Source of the DNA: Klebsiella pneumoniae
Lineage (GTDB): Bacteria; Myxococcota_A; UBA796; SXON01
Direction: 5' to 3'
Assembly (NCBI GenBank): GCA_945861635.1
Contig: CAMAWH010000017.1
Coordinates: 18,957 to 82,956, forward strand
Length of the DNA: 64,000 nt
Part shown: positions 50,106 through 58,615 of the stretch, one piece after another
Layout of the letters: every line of letters begins with the position of its first letter
Numbering within the stretch: the stretch's first letter is position 1
Program-made: the position numbers and the translations under genes
The notes under the pieces: generated by a model
Database searches by the model: none
Told to the model about the DNA's origin: nothing
Seen by the model: the letters and a program-made list of their open reading frames with translations, nothing else

Positions 50106-51209
50106 CTAGTGTTTGAATTTATCCATGTCCCAGCCGCGGCCTTCCGACGATCCATCTCCTTCCACAAGATCACGCGGGGTCGTATCGCCCTCGAGATTGT
50201 CCTGAATGCCGGCCATTCTTGCACGGTATTCCTCGACCATCGCGAACGTCGGCCACTTCGTGCCCCCCGACCAGTAGACACCGTTCTTCATCGTGTTGCT
50301 ATTCTGCTGATTCCCGCTCAACTCACTGGGGCCAACGGATCCGTCATACGGTTTCGCCACGGCGTAGGCATATAGTTTGTCATCTCCGCTCGTAGACGAT
50401 GCACCGAAGTAGCCGCCTCCGTCATACGCGGTGTCGAGGAACCGCTTCTTCGGCGTGCCGGCGCAGCGCCCGGCTACCCAGATGTCCGGGTCCTTGCTGT
50501 CCTTGTAAAACCACGTTGCAACGTCCACGGGAATCGTCTTGATGGTTCCTGACCGCGAGCAGTACGACCCGCAATAGACCATGACCTCGTAATTGAACTT
50601 CGTATCCGTCACCTGCTCATAATTGGCGATGGAGTTGATTATCCCGCCACCGGCCATATTCGTCGAGTAGTTGGTCTTGTACGTGCCTTCCCGTGTCGGC
50701 GAGCCCCAAGCGTCCTCGAAAAACGTCGTGTTTTTCTCGACGCCCGAGAAATTCGCCTCTGCCGTAGCCAATCCTGCGTCAAGGGCCGGACCGACCGACT
50801 GGCTGTACTCGGCCGCATCCACGAACTGCATGATGGCGTCATCAAGCTGGATCTGGCATTGGAAGATGATGGCATCTGCCAAGGGGTCTTTCTGCCCAGG
50901 GCCGCAACCGCAAGGGTAGCCGGGCCACACCGTCGCCTCCAGCTGCGAGCGGCAGTCTTTGACGATGTTGGCAATGTTCCGGTTGAGGACGGTCAACCGG
51001 TTCAACGTCGCGGCTTCTGAATACGCCACAGCGTAGGTAGAAAGATCCGCCGTCGATTGCATGCGAATTCGGTCATTGACAGCGATGCCCATGTTCGTTG
51101 CCATGGCCAGCATGACGGCCACCACCATGAAGGCCACGGCGATGAAAACGGCAGCTTGACCGCCGCGTGCGCGCCGAGCCGGCAGGGGGCTCAGCATCCG
51201 CTGCCGCAA
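50106..51209 (-). CDS. TadG-like pilus assembly protein
   Basis: A 367-residue protein beginning with a basic head and a hydrophobic helix (GGQAAVFIAVAFMVVAVMLAMATNMG), the pattern of the TadG N-terminus, followed by an exported domain. That domain has six or more cysteines (for example PCGCGPGQ, FQCQIQ, YCGSYCSR, GRCAGTP), so disulfides are expected. The von Willebrand-type domain of some TadG proteins is not evident. It lies between two TadE-like genes, overlapping the upstream one by 19 bases, which supports a Tad-type surface appendage or secretion role. The VKOR-DsbA protein nearby could supply the disulfides. Confidence 0.65.
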   Translation of the reverse strand: MRQRMLSPLPARRARGGQAAVFIAVAFMVVAVMLAMATNMGIAVNDRIRMQSTADLSTYAVAYSEAATLNRLTVLNRNIANIVKDCRSQLEATVWPGYPCGCGPGQKDPLADAIIFQCQIQLDDAIMQFVDAAEYSQSVGPALDAGLATAEANFSGVEKNTTFFEDAWGSPTREGTYKTNYSTNMAGGGIINSIANYEQVTDTKFNYEVMVYCGSYCSRSGTIKTIPVDVATWFYKDSKDPDIWVAGRCAGTPKKRFLDTAYDGGGYFGASSTSGDDKLYAYAVAKPYDGSVGPSELSGNQQNSNTMKNGVYWSGGTKWPTFAMVEEYRARMAGIQDNLEGDTTPRDLVEGDGSSEGRGWDMDKFKH

Positions 51210-51598
51210 TTGTCGTCCGCGTACATCTGTGACAACGTCCCCGAGAGGCCCTCATATTTTGACTCGTCCGGCCCCGCGACCACCGTGACATCGTACGAAA
51301 GATCGCCCGCAAGGTTCGCAAATGGCAAATCGGCGACCCACGGTTGGTTGATCGATACACGCCCCTTTCCGGGGTTGGCGCTGACGGTAGCGTCAGCCGT
51401 CACGTTTCCATCGAGCAGGAGTGCTGCCGCCTCCTCCGCATCTTGCCCCACCTGTTGGGCACGTGCCGCCGCAAACGCCGCGTAATTCACGTAATGTGTC
51501 CCGCCGAAGTAGAACGCGAACTCCATGATGACGAACAGCACGCCGAGCGTGACGGGAACCATCAGGGCGAGCTCGACAGTGGACTGACCGCGCCGCAT
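51191..51598 (-). CDS. TadE-like pseudopilin
   Basis: A 135-residue protein from ATG 51598, starting MRRGQSTVELALMVPVTLGVLFVIMEFAF. The head, the conserved Glu and the hydrophobic helix match the TadE domain. The exported part ends with a Cys-rich tail (DDNCGSGC). The upstream extension of the frame lies in the gap before the large lipoprotein gene and is not needed. It forms a set with the other two pilus-like genes. Confidence 0.7.
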   Translation of the reverse strand: MRRGQSTVELALMVPVTLGVLFVIMEFAFYFGGTHYVNYAAFAAARAQQVGQDAEEAAALLLDGNVTADATVSANPGKGRVSINQPWVADLPFANLAGDLSYDVTVVAGPDESKYEGLSGTLSQMYADDNCGSGC

Positions 51599-51642
51599 AC
51601 GCCGTAGGGTAGCAGGTTTCGTGCCGACGGGGACACGCCGAA

Positions 51643-51680
51643 AAAAGACCGAGAGTGGGACACGCATGCCCCACCCAATG
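51643..51680 (-). terminator. Possible terminator after the large lipoprotein gene
   Basis: On the minus strand GTGGG and CCCAC can pair around a ten-base loop, and a TTTTTT run (51643-51648) follows about nine bases later. The spacing is longer than ideal, so this is a weak call. It would separate the lipoprotein gene from the TadE-like genes. Confidence 0.3.
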
Positions 51681-51704
51681 TGGACTTCCCGCCCCGGTCG
51701 CGTA

Positions 51705-53810
51705 CTACTTGGTCGTCGGCGCTGCAACTACCTTCGTATACGGTTCGTACAGCCCTGATCCTGCCGGGTAGACGGCGATCTTGTCTTGCGCCCAGTCCTG
51801 ATGGCCGTCCGGGTCGTAGTCGGTGACGTAGACGTTGAACGCCTTGCCCGCGCTGTTCTTGTCCAGCGTGGGGCAGGTCCAGTTGACCGTCGCCGCGGTC
51901 GGATTGTCAAACGTGCCTTGATTGCCGTCTGCGTCCGTCTGCCAATTGTACGTCGGCGCCTGCCCATCGGCGTCGAAGAACATGACGCTGATCGCGATTT
52001 TATCGCCGCTCTCGCACGCGTTCTGCTCCGGCCGGATCGTGCCGATGGTGCGGGGCTCCGAGTCCGTGTCGATGCAACCGTCGGCCGAATCCTTCAGCCC
52101 GTCACAATCGTTGTCCGCGCCATCGCAGATCTCCGTGGCGCTGGGGTTGATGGCGGGGTCGGTGTCGAGGCAGTCATTGTTGACCTCCGCAAAACCGTCC
52201 CCATCGTCGTCATAGAGCGACGTGCCCTCGTCCACGCGACCATCACAGTCGTTGTCCGTGCTGTCACCCCGTTCGGCCGCGCCCGGGTAGGCCTGCGCGT
52301 TGTAGTCGTTGCAATCCCCATCGGCTTCCGTGATGCCGTCACCGTCGTCGTCGAAGCCTTCCGTGCCCTCGTCCGGGATGTTGTCGCAGTCGTTGTCCTC
52401 CCCGTCGTAGACCTCGGCCGCCGACGGATAGGTGTCCCGGTTTCCGTCGTCACAGTCGGGCGGCTCGCTCTCCACGCCGTACCCGTCACCGTCATCGTCC
52501 GAGTCCGGATATGCCGTGTTGATAAGCACCGAAACGGACGCCAGTGACGTCGTTTCCGACGCATCCGTCACCGTGACAACCAGCGTGTCGATGCCTTCCT
52601 CGAGATCGGCGCGCGCGATGTTGACGTAAACGTGTCCAGACTCGTCCGGCGCGGTACAGTCCGCGATCTGCGAGCCCTGAAGGCTGCTCTTGACCCGACA
52701 GGTGAGCGACGTGGCGGGTTGGTCTCGGTCGAAGATGTTCAGCTCAAGCTGCAGGGGCTTGACAGCATTGTACGAATAGCCGGGCTCAGGGGAGCGAATG
52801 TAGACGGTCGGCGGACTGTTGTTCGGGTCGGCGCCGGCGTTTCCCTTCACCGTGACGTCCACCTCGGGGTTGGCCGGATCGTCCGACAGGATGAGCAGCT
52901 GGCAATAGGCCGCGTCCTCGTCCACCGGGTCGAACTGCATTTCCACCAGCGTCGATTCCCCTGCTGCCAACAGCGTTCCGTCGGCAAAGGCGTGGCTGAT
53001 CGAAAAGGCCGTATCGCACGTAGAGGACAGCGCGGCGCTCGTCAGCGTCACATCGCCGGTACCGACATTTTCCACGTCGATCCTGGCGACATGCTCGTCG
53101 GTGTCGTCCGGATAGACGTATCCGAAGTCGTACGATCGCGGCTTCACGACGATGGTCCCCTGGCCGTGCTCCGCGGTGCCGTGAAGGTAGACGATCTGTT
53201 TGAAGTGCGTGGGATCTCGCAGATATTCGGGGAGTTTATTGGCCTTCGCGTCCTTCTCCGACTGGTCGGCCTGGACACTCTGTACGATCAGCGAACCCCA
53301 CACCTCTCCCACGTCCACCGGGTCGTAGGCCACCGTCAACGGAATTCGGCAGCCCGGATCGAGAACGAAGCGGGCAAATGCATCGACGTCACCGCCGCCA
53401 CCATTTCCGCCGCCGTCATCGTCATCATCCGAACCCGTGTCCGCGGGTTTCGAGTCGCCCGTGTCCGTGCCCTTTGCACGCCCCTTCTCGGCATCCTCTT
53501 CCTCCGCCTCCGGGCACTCGATGTCGTCACGGTCGTACCGAACGGTGAAGTTGCCATCCATTCCAGGGCCGATGTCGATGCCCGTCTCGCCGTCGGTCTT
53601 GGTGCCGACGCCCATCGGCATCCCCCCTTCATTCGAGAGGACCACCGTGCGATCAATGGAAGTGCCCGCCTCTCCCTCACCGAATTCGAGCGTCGACTGT
53701 CCGAGGACCATCTTCGGATATTGGATTTCCTCCGTGGTGGCGGCAACGGGCTTGCACGCGAGCGCCCCCGCGAAAGGCAACGTGAAAATCAAGATGCGGG
53801 AGCGAACCAT
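51705..53810 (-). CDS. Large lipoprotein with MopTalk metal-binding repeats and ASH-type domains
   Basis: A 701-residue surface or periplasmic lipoprotein; the leader (MVRSRILIFTLPFAGALAC) ends in a good lipobox. Two immunoglobulin-like ASPM/SPD2/Hydin-type regions are visible (about 40-215, LEFGEGEAGTSIDRTVVLSNEGG; about 240-345, YDFGYVYPDDTDEH and IDVENVGTGDVTL), split by an acidic low-complexity stretch. Residues about 470-610 hold three to four MopTalk repeats of the type DCDDGNRDTYPSAAEVYDGE and DNDCDGRVDEG, predicted to bind calcium or other metal. Such proteins are frequent in Myxococcota. A strong-looking promoter and GAGGAG ribosome site precede it. Confidence 0.82.
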   Translation of the reverse strand: MVRSRILIFTLPFAGALACKPVAATTEEIQYPKMVLGQSTLEFGEGEAGTSIDRTVVLSNEGGMPMGVGTKTDGETGIDIGPGMDGNFTVRYDRDDIECPEAEEEDAEKGRAKGTDTGDSKPADTGSDDDDDGGGNGGGGDVDAFARFVLDPGCRIPLTVAYDPVDVGEVWGSLIVQSVQADQSEKDAKANKLPEYLRDPTHFKQIVYLHGTAEHGQGTIVVKPRSYDFGYVYPDDTDEHVARIDVENVGTGDVTLTSAALSSTCDTAFSISHAFADGTLLAAGESTLVEMQFDPVDEDAAYCQLLILSDDPANPEVDVTVKGNAGADPNNSPPTVYIRSPEPGYSYNAVKPLQLELNIFDRDQPATSLTCRVKSSLQGSQIADCTAPDESGHVYVNIARADLEEGIDTLVVTVTDASETTSLASVSVLINTAYPDSDDDGDGYGVESEPPDCDDGNRDTYPSAAEVYDGEDNDCDNIPDEGTEGFDDDGDGITEADGDCNDYNAQAYPGAAERGDSTDNDCDGRVDEGTSLYDDDGDGFAEVNNDCLDTDPAINPSATEICDGADNDCDGLKDSADGCIDTDSEPRTIGTIRPEQNACESGDKIAISVMFFDADGQAPTYNWQTDADGNQGTFDNPTAATVNWTCPTLDKNSAGKAFNVYVTDYDPDGHQDWAQDKIAVYPAGSGLYEPYTKVVAAPTTK

Positions 53811-53852
53811 GGAGACTCCTCTAGGCGCGTGATGCAGGGCACGGGCGGGACA

Positions 53853-53882
53853 AGGGTAGCCCCGATGAAAGGGTTGTGTCAA
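53853..53882 (-). promoter_or_regulatory. Probable promoter of the large lipoprotein gene
   Basis: On the minus strand TTGACA, an 18-base spacer and TACCCT lie about 45 bases before the start codon at 53810. The -35 box is a full consensus match and the -10 box fits the GC-rich form often found in such genomes. Confidence 0.55.
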
Positions 53883-53899
53883 CGCCGCACAGGCAGGGC

Positions 53900-54529
53900 C
53901 TATAGCAGGTGCCCGCTCTTCGACTTCTTGGTGTCGAGATAAAAGGCGTTGAACGCGTTGGGCGGGGTCCGCAACGGAATCTGGCCGACCACGGGAACGC
54001 CGGCCCTTCGGAGCCCCGACGCCTTCGTCGGATTGTTCGTAAGGAGCGCAACCGACCGCACGCCGAGCTGCCGGACGATTTCTGCGGCAACGTCGTACCG
54101 ACGTAAATCATCCGGGAACCCCAACGCCAGGTTGGCCTCGACCGTGTCGAGCCCCGAATCCTGTAGAGCGTAGGCGCGGATCTTGTTGGCAAGGCCAATT
54201 CCCCGCCCCTCCTGGGGCAGGTAAATCACGGCGCCGCGCGCGGCGCGACCAATAAAGGAGAGGGCGGCCTCCAATTGATCGCGGCAATCGCACTTCAGCG
54301 ATCCCATGACATCCCCGGTGAAACACTCCGAGTGCAATCGCATCGGGACTGCTTCTTCGCCGGAAATTTCGCCATGGACCACAACACCGTAGTCGTGCCC
54401 GTCCGTCGAGCACTCGAATGCGAGCACACGAAAATCACCGAAACGCGAAGGCAGCCGAGCCTCCGCGGCGAACCGAACGACGGGTCTGTCGGTTGCGGCC
54501 ATCCGGATCGTGGCGTCTACGTGTTCCAT
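53900..54529 (-). CDS. ribA: GTP cyclohydrolase II
   Basis: RibA opens GTP for riboflavin synthesis. The 209-residue protein has the zinc site HSECFTGDVMGSLKCDCRDQL (Cys residues of the C-x10-C-x-C pattern), the YLPQEGRGIGLANKIRAYALQD block with the catalytic region, and LLTNNPTKASGL near the C-terminus. It is the stand-alone form, without the RibB domain. No other rib gene or FMN riboswitch is seen nearby. It lies 78 bases after the HU gene. Confidence 0.94.
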   Translation of the reverse strand: MEHVDATIRMAATDRPVVRFAAEARLPSRFGDFRVLAFECSTDGHDYGVVVHGEISGEEAVPMRLHSECFTGDVMGSLKCDCRDQLEAALSFIGRAARGAVIYLPQEGRGIGLANKIRAYALQDSGLDTVEANLALGFPDDLRRYDVAAEIVRQLGVRSVALLTNNPTKASGLRRAGVPVVGQIPLRTPPNAFNAFYLDTKKSKSGHLL

Positions 54530-54607
54530 GGACCGGCCAAGCTATCCCAAACGGAAGCGGGGGCCCGCTTTCGCGAACCCCCGACGAGCGACAGCGCTCT
54601 CAACACA

Positions 54608-54883
54608 CTAGCTGTTGAGGGCTTCCTTCAGACCCTTGCCCGCCCGGAAGACCGGAATGCGGCGCGAGGGAACCTGAATGACGGCGCCGTTCTTCGGGTT
54701 GTGACCCTTGAACTGGCGACGCTGCGACACCGTGAAGGTGCCGAAATCGCTGATGGTGACCTTTTCGCCCTTGGTGAGCGCGTCCTGGACAGTGTCCATG
54801 ACGATGTTCACGTAGGACGCGGCGCGGATCTTGGGGATGCCGGCCTTGGCTGCAAGCTGCTCGGTGAGGTCTGCCTTGTTCAT
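54608..54883 (-). CDS. hup: HU-family DNA-binding protein
   Basis: A 91-residue histone-like protein that bends and compacts DNA. It starts MNKADLTEQLAAKAGIPKI and shows the family signature GEKVTISDFGTFTVSQRRQFKGHNPKNGAVIQVPSR in successive parts, with the NPKNG beta-arm tip and Pro that intercalates DNA. The ribosome site CAGGAG is clear. The promoter is about 150 bases upstream, giving a long leader. HU and IHF subunits cannot be told apart firmly, but HU is more likely. Confidence 0.92.
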   Translation of the reverse strand: MNKADLTEQLAAKAGIPKIRAASYVNIVMDTVQDALTKGEKVTISDFGTFTVSQRRQFKGHNPKNGAVIQVPSRRIPVFRAGKGLKEALNS

Positions 54884-54981
54884 GATGGACTCCTGTGCTT
54901 CGTGGGATGGGAACGCAAATTGCTAAAATACTCCAAACTTCAGAGATTCAGCGCACGACCGAAGACCCGTCAAGGCCTTCT

Positions 54982-54993
54982 GCCGATATCGGC
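54982..54993. promoter_or_regulatory. Perfect 12-bp palindrome in the hup leader
   Basis: GCCGATATCGGC lies within the transcribed leader of the HU gene, about 100 bases before the start codon and 40 bases after the predicted promoter. It could be an operator. No partner regulator is known. Confidence 0.3.
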
Positions 54994-55032
54994 GTAAGAA
55001 AGGGGAGTGAGATTGTCCCTTCCTCGCGCACT

Positions 55033-55061
55033 CTTATAGCAGTAGTGAAAGAAAGTGCCAA
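55033..55061 (-). promoter_or_regulatory. Probable sigma-70-type promoter of the HU gene
   Basis: On the minus strand TTGGCA, a 17-base spacer and TATAAG form a close match to the sigma-70 consensus. The start point would be near 55026, with a leader of about 143 bases. It lies in the relatively AT-rich 232-base gap between the kinase-like gene and the HU gene. Confidence 0.65.
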
Positions 55062-55116
55062 CGGCAGAAGCACGCTTTTGTGTCAAACTGCTTCAAATTT
55101 CTAAAAACGAAAAAAA

Positions 55117-56100
55117 CTAAAACGTCGCGCCGGGGGGTCGGAGCCATCCGCCACGCACCTGGAGCGCCCTCGGAAGGACCCGAAAAACGAGCGGTCCGGG
55201 GCTTCGTGGCTCGCCGTCATTTTCCACAGGAAGGTCGGTCAGCAGTTCGACCGTCGATGCTTTTGCTTGATGAACGCCAGGAATTTCGTTCAGGTTTCCG
55301 GAGAAGGCATTGGGCAACGCGCCGAGTGCGCGCAAACCCGAGAGCTGCGGAATTACCGTGAAGTCAAAAAGCCCGTCGGCCATCGAGCCACCTCGACCCA
55401 CCCAAAGACCCGCTCCACAAAAATGTCCGTTCGCACAAAAAGCGGCCAACGTGTCCATTTCGATCTCGCCGGAGCCCTCCGGACCGGACCAACGCCACAC
55501 GGCAGGGCGCGCGCGGACATCGATCAGGGTCGAAATAATCGCCCCGAGGAAGGTGACCGTCCCCCCGAAGCGCTTGCTCGACGCGTTCGCGCGGACGCAA
55601 ACCTCCGCGTTCGCCCCAATCCCGGCGACGTTGATGAACACCCGCTCCTCTCCCGTTGCCCATCGGACGTGCCCGACGTCGAGCGGCAGCGTCGTGCCCG
55701 TGGCAGCAATCCACAACGCCTTGTCCAATCGCTTCGGAACCTCCAGACTGCGAACGAGGTCACCTCCGGTGCCAAACGGCAACGTCGTGAAGATGACCCG
55801 TCGATTCACCGGCTTGTCCCCGTCAAACAGCCCGTTGACGACCTCGTGACAGGTGCCGTCACCGCCGAGGGCGGCGACGATGTCCGCCTCCGGCGCCAGC
55901 GATCGCGCCAGTTCCGTCGCGTGTCCGGCGCGCTCCGTCCACACGATCTGGGCATGTTCGAACGCCCGACCCACCGCAGCCGTGATCAACTCCCGCTGCG
56001 CACCCGCGCGGCCGCCGCCGGCCCGTGGGTTGGCAATCACGACAATTCGCTCGCCGCGATTGCGCGCGCCATGGCCCTCGTGCGTCGTCGTCTCACTCAT
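55117..56100 (-). CDS. Diacylglycerol/lipid kinase family protein
   Basis: A 327-residue soluble protein of the DagK/YegS family from ATG 56100. It has VIANPRAGGGRAG (start of the fold), ALGGDGTCHEVVNGLFDG (the GGDGT nucleotide loop), LPFGTGGDLVRSLEVP (the P-x-G-T-G-x-D loop, with Gly where Asn is usual) and VGRGGSMADGLFDF near the end. Members add phosphate to diacylglycerol or sphingoid lipids. The Asn-to-Gly change is worth noting but its effect is not known. It overlaps the Fe-S protein gene by eight bases, so the lipid link may extend to that pair. Confidence 0.85.
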   Translation of the reverse strand: MSETTTHEGHGARNRGERIVVIANPRAGGGRAGAQRELITAAVGRAFEHAQIVWTERAGHATELARSLAPEADIVAALGGDGTCHEVVNGLFDGDKPVNRRVIFTTLPFGTGGDLVRSLEVPKRLDKALWIAATGTTLPLDVGHVRWATGEERVFINVAGIGANAEVCVRANASSKRFGGTVTFLGAIISTLIDVRARPAVWRWSGPEGSGEIEMDTLAAFCANGHFCGAGLWVGRGGSMADGLFDFTVIPQLSGLRALGALPNAFSGNLNEIPGVHQAKASTVELLTDLPVENDGEPRSPGPLVFRVLPRALQVRGGWLRPPGATF

Positions 56101-56653
56101 GGGCACTCCGTTCGATAATTGCACCGTGTGATCGTAGCCATTCCGCGCATTCTCCGTCGTCACATACGACGGAGCGGCCGGAGAACAGGCGAACATTCTC
56201 CACCGCCACCGCCTTCGCAGCCGCGGGTTCGCGCACGGCAAAACCATCCCGCCGACCGCAGCACGCCAGTTGGTTCGCAGACGGCGCAGGCCCGTCACGA
56301 CACGAAAGGAAGGTCAAGGGATATTCGTGGGAGGGAACCGGGCGAGTTCGCAAGGTCGGAGGCCCTGCGAGCGGGTTTGGAGGGGTCGCAGAAACGGCGC
56401 CGCGAAACGCATCGAGGAGCGACGGCACGGGAATGTGCACCTTGCAGTGCGCCTCACACGCCCCGCACCCGAGACAGAGAGTCGTACTTGCAAGGCCGAT
56501 TTCACGACCGCTCAGCCCGACCTCGACGCGCCACGCCGCGGTCATCATGGCGGTGGGTGTGGCGCTCTCAAGAGCTGTCGCCACCGCAACGGGGCAGACG
56601 TGTCGGCACAGACGCGGGCAGTAGGCACACGTCGTGTATTCCGCCTCGCTCAC
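56093..56653 (-). CDS. Short (4Fe-4S) protein, GlcF/HdrD-like
   Basis: A 186-residue protein with two 4Fe-4S cluster motifs: C9-x2-C12-x3-C16-x3-C20-P at the N-terminus, and C-L-G-C-G-A-C-E-A-H-C about 40 residues later. The rest has LACCGRRDG and CDDGEC, which look like a shortened form of the CCG domain that follows in glycolate oxidase GlcF and in HdrB/D. Full-length relatives have about 400 residues. It overlaps the FAD oxidase gene by four bases (ATGA) and likely passes its electrons on, as in GlcD-GlcF pairs. Confidence 0.75.
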   Translation of the reverse strand: MSEAEYTTCAYCPRLCRHVCPVAVATALESATPTAMMTAAWRVEVGLSGREIGLASTTLCLGCGACEAHCKVHIPVPSLLDAFRGAVSATPPNPLAGPPTLRTRPVPSHEYPLTFLSCRDGPAPSANQLACCGRRDGFAVREPAAAKAVAVENVRLFSGRSVVCDDGECAEWLRSHGAIIERSAHE

Positions 56654-58578
56654 GGCCCCACCAACGCAGACAACTCCTCGGCCGCAGGGCCGGCGAGCGC
56701 GTGCCCCCCCTGCCCATCCGGGAGCGGGCGAACGTCACGCGCCCAGCGAGCGACGGAGATCGACGGTTCATCGAGGCGCGTGACGGGAACGGTCAGCGTT
56801 TCGTAGTTTTCGGAGGGCAGAATTCGTCGCGCATCGGGGCCCGCCGCACTTCGGGGAACGATCGGCACTGCATACCGCCGGCCACCGACGAGCGCCGATG
56901 CCCCCAAAAACGGGGACTCCCACGGCGGAAAGTCGCCGCGAACCGACTCCGACAACGGACGCAGCGTGGGGAAACGCAGCCGCCAACCCTGGGCTGCGAG
57001 AGCGGCATCCCGTTCGTCCGCGGACTCCTGCGCGGGCAGCGTCGCGCACTGCGAAAGTGCGTCGATTCCAAGGGTGGGCATCGGCGTTTCTACAATCTCA
57101 ACCTCCGGAAACAATCGACCCGGATTGAGAATTCCAGCGGGGTCCAGGCGCGCCTTCAGCGCCCGAAAGGCGGGCGCCAGCACCGCCAATTCCCCTGCGG
57201 CAGCCGCGCACTTGGCTTGGCCGACGCCGTGGTGGTGGGCAACCGTGCCCCCCGCATGGGCAGCCGCGGCAAGCGCGTCCGCCCACGCGGCGTCGTAAAC
57301 GGACAGACTCCCGCGGCCAGCAAACGAGAAGTAGATACTGCATCCTTCACGGTAGACATGCGAAAAATGAGCCATGACTAGCGCGTGTCGCCCCAGCGCC
57401 GCACGCACATCTTTATACAGCGCGGGCAAACGCGACCAACTGGCCGCCACCTCCATCGTGTCGGCAAAACCGCCGTGCGCGAAGATCGGCGCCAGTTTGT
57501 AGCTCACATCGTGTCGGTGGGCGTACCAGTGCTCCCCCATCTCCCCGCCCAGATCGACGCCCTCTCCCACGAGAATCGCGTGGCCGTGCCGCGCGCAAAC
57601 CTCGACGACTTCCGCGTCACCCTCCCACGCGACCACCAGTACGCAGCCCGTCGAAATCCCGCGCACCAGCGCGTTGACGAAACCCGGCAACGCGAGCGGC
57701 AGCGTCAGCGCGTTCCGACGCAGAGCGGGGATGCCATCCAAAGCAGCGAGCACGTCGGAAAGCCAGCCACCGTCCGCCCCCTGGCGACGGGCGCTCCCCC
57801 TCCCTGCAATCCGCGTATCGACAGGATCGTAGAGGCGGACGACGGCAGGATGGAGCTCGGCCTGGAGCAAGCCCCTCATGGCCGTCCACGCCCGCTCAAC
57901 CGTGTCGAAGCGGTACCCGCGAGCCCAGCGCGCCTGCGGAAACGGCACGACACGTACCTCCAACTCCGTGATGATACCGAGAGAACCCTCCGTTCCCAGG
58001 AACCAAGGACCGAGATCCGGACCGCTGGCCAACGCTCCCGTCGTCTCGGTGCCCACCGGCGTCACGACACGCATTCCTCGAACCATGTCCGGAAACGTAC
58101 CGTATTTACTGGAGAACTGACCCGCCGACCGCGACGCGGCCCAACCGCCCACCGTCGAACACCAGATCGACGACGGCGAATGTCGCGTGGCCCAGCCGGC
58201 GGCTTCCAACGCATCCTCCAGATGCTGACCGAGTACGCCGGCCTCCACGCGCACACTCTGCCGCTTCGTATCCACCGGCCCGATGCGGCGCAGGCGTTTG
58301 AGGTCGAGCGCAACCGCATCCCCGCGCCCGGCGGCGGCGCCGCAAACACCGCTCCCCGCGCCCCACGGCACCAGCGGCACCCCCTCGGACGAAGCCCACG
58401 CCAGGCACGCCGCAACCTCTTCATCGTTGGCCGGGAACGCCACCGCAATCGGGGCCGCGAGCTCCGCACCGCCGATCATCGCGAGCGTCGAACGCGGCCA
58501 TAGATCCCGCGCGTGCGCCACGCGTTCCGGCATCGCATCGGAAACAAGGACGCGCCGGGACAGTTCTGCGAGGTTCAC
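56650..58578 (-). CDS. FAD-linked oxidase, GlcD/alkyl-DHAP-synthase-like, with extra C-terminal region
   Basis: The GTG at 58578 gives 642 residues. Residues about 25-190 are the FAD-binding type-4 domain (VPLVPWGAGSGVCGAA, STVGGWAASRSAGQFSSKYG, GTEGSLGIITELEVRV). Residues about 200-480 are the FAD-oxidase C domain, with AHHHGVGQAK near the end, the triple-His patch that marks alkyl-dihydroxyacetonephosphate synthase and relatives. About 150 further residues (from GWRLRFPTLRP on) have no recognised domain. With the Fe-S protein encoded next, a respiratory hydroxy-acid dehydrogenase is as likely as an ether-lipid role. A hairpin and T-tract lie 38-76 bases upstream. Confidence 0.82.
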   Translation of the reverse strand: MNLAELSRRVLVSDAMPERVAHARDLWPRSTLAMIGGAELAAPIAVAFPANDEEVAACLAWASSEGVPLVPWGAGSGVCGAAAGRGDAVALDLKRLRRIGPVDTKRQSVRVEAGVLGQHLEDALEAAGWATRHSPSSIWCSTVGGWAASRSAGQFSSKYGTFPDMVRGMRVVTPVGTETTGALASGPDLGPWFLGTEGSLGIITELEVRVVPFPQARWARGYRFDTVERAWTAMRGLLQAELHPAVVRLYDPVDTRIAGRGSARRQGADGGWLSDVLAALDGIPALRRNALTLPLALPGFVNALVRGISTGCVLVVAWEGDAEVVEVCARHGHAILVGEGVDLGGEMGEHWYAHRHDVSYKLAPIFAHGGFADTMEVAASWSRLPALYKDVRAALGRHALVMAHFSHVYREGCSIYFSFAGRGSLSVYDAAWADALAAAAHAGGTVAHHHGVGQAKCAAAAGELAVLAPAFRALKARLDPAGILNPGRLFPEVEIVETPMPTLGIDALSQCATLPAQESADERDAALAAQGWRLRFPTLRPLSESVRGDFPPWESPFLGASALVGGRRYAVPIVPRSAAGPDARRILPSENYETLTVPVTRLDEPSISVARWARDVRPLPDGQGGHALAGPAAEELSALVGP

Positions 58579-58615
58579 GCGCCTGTCTATCGCAGTCGTC
58601 CGCCGTTGACGGGCG

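Noticed and set aside
54550..54585. Terminator between the HU gene and ribA.
   Set aside because: CGGGGG/CCCCCG can pair, but the loop is long and no T-tract follows, so it is not convincing.
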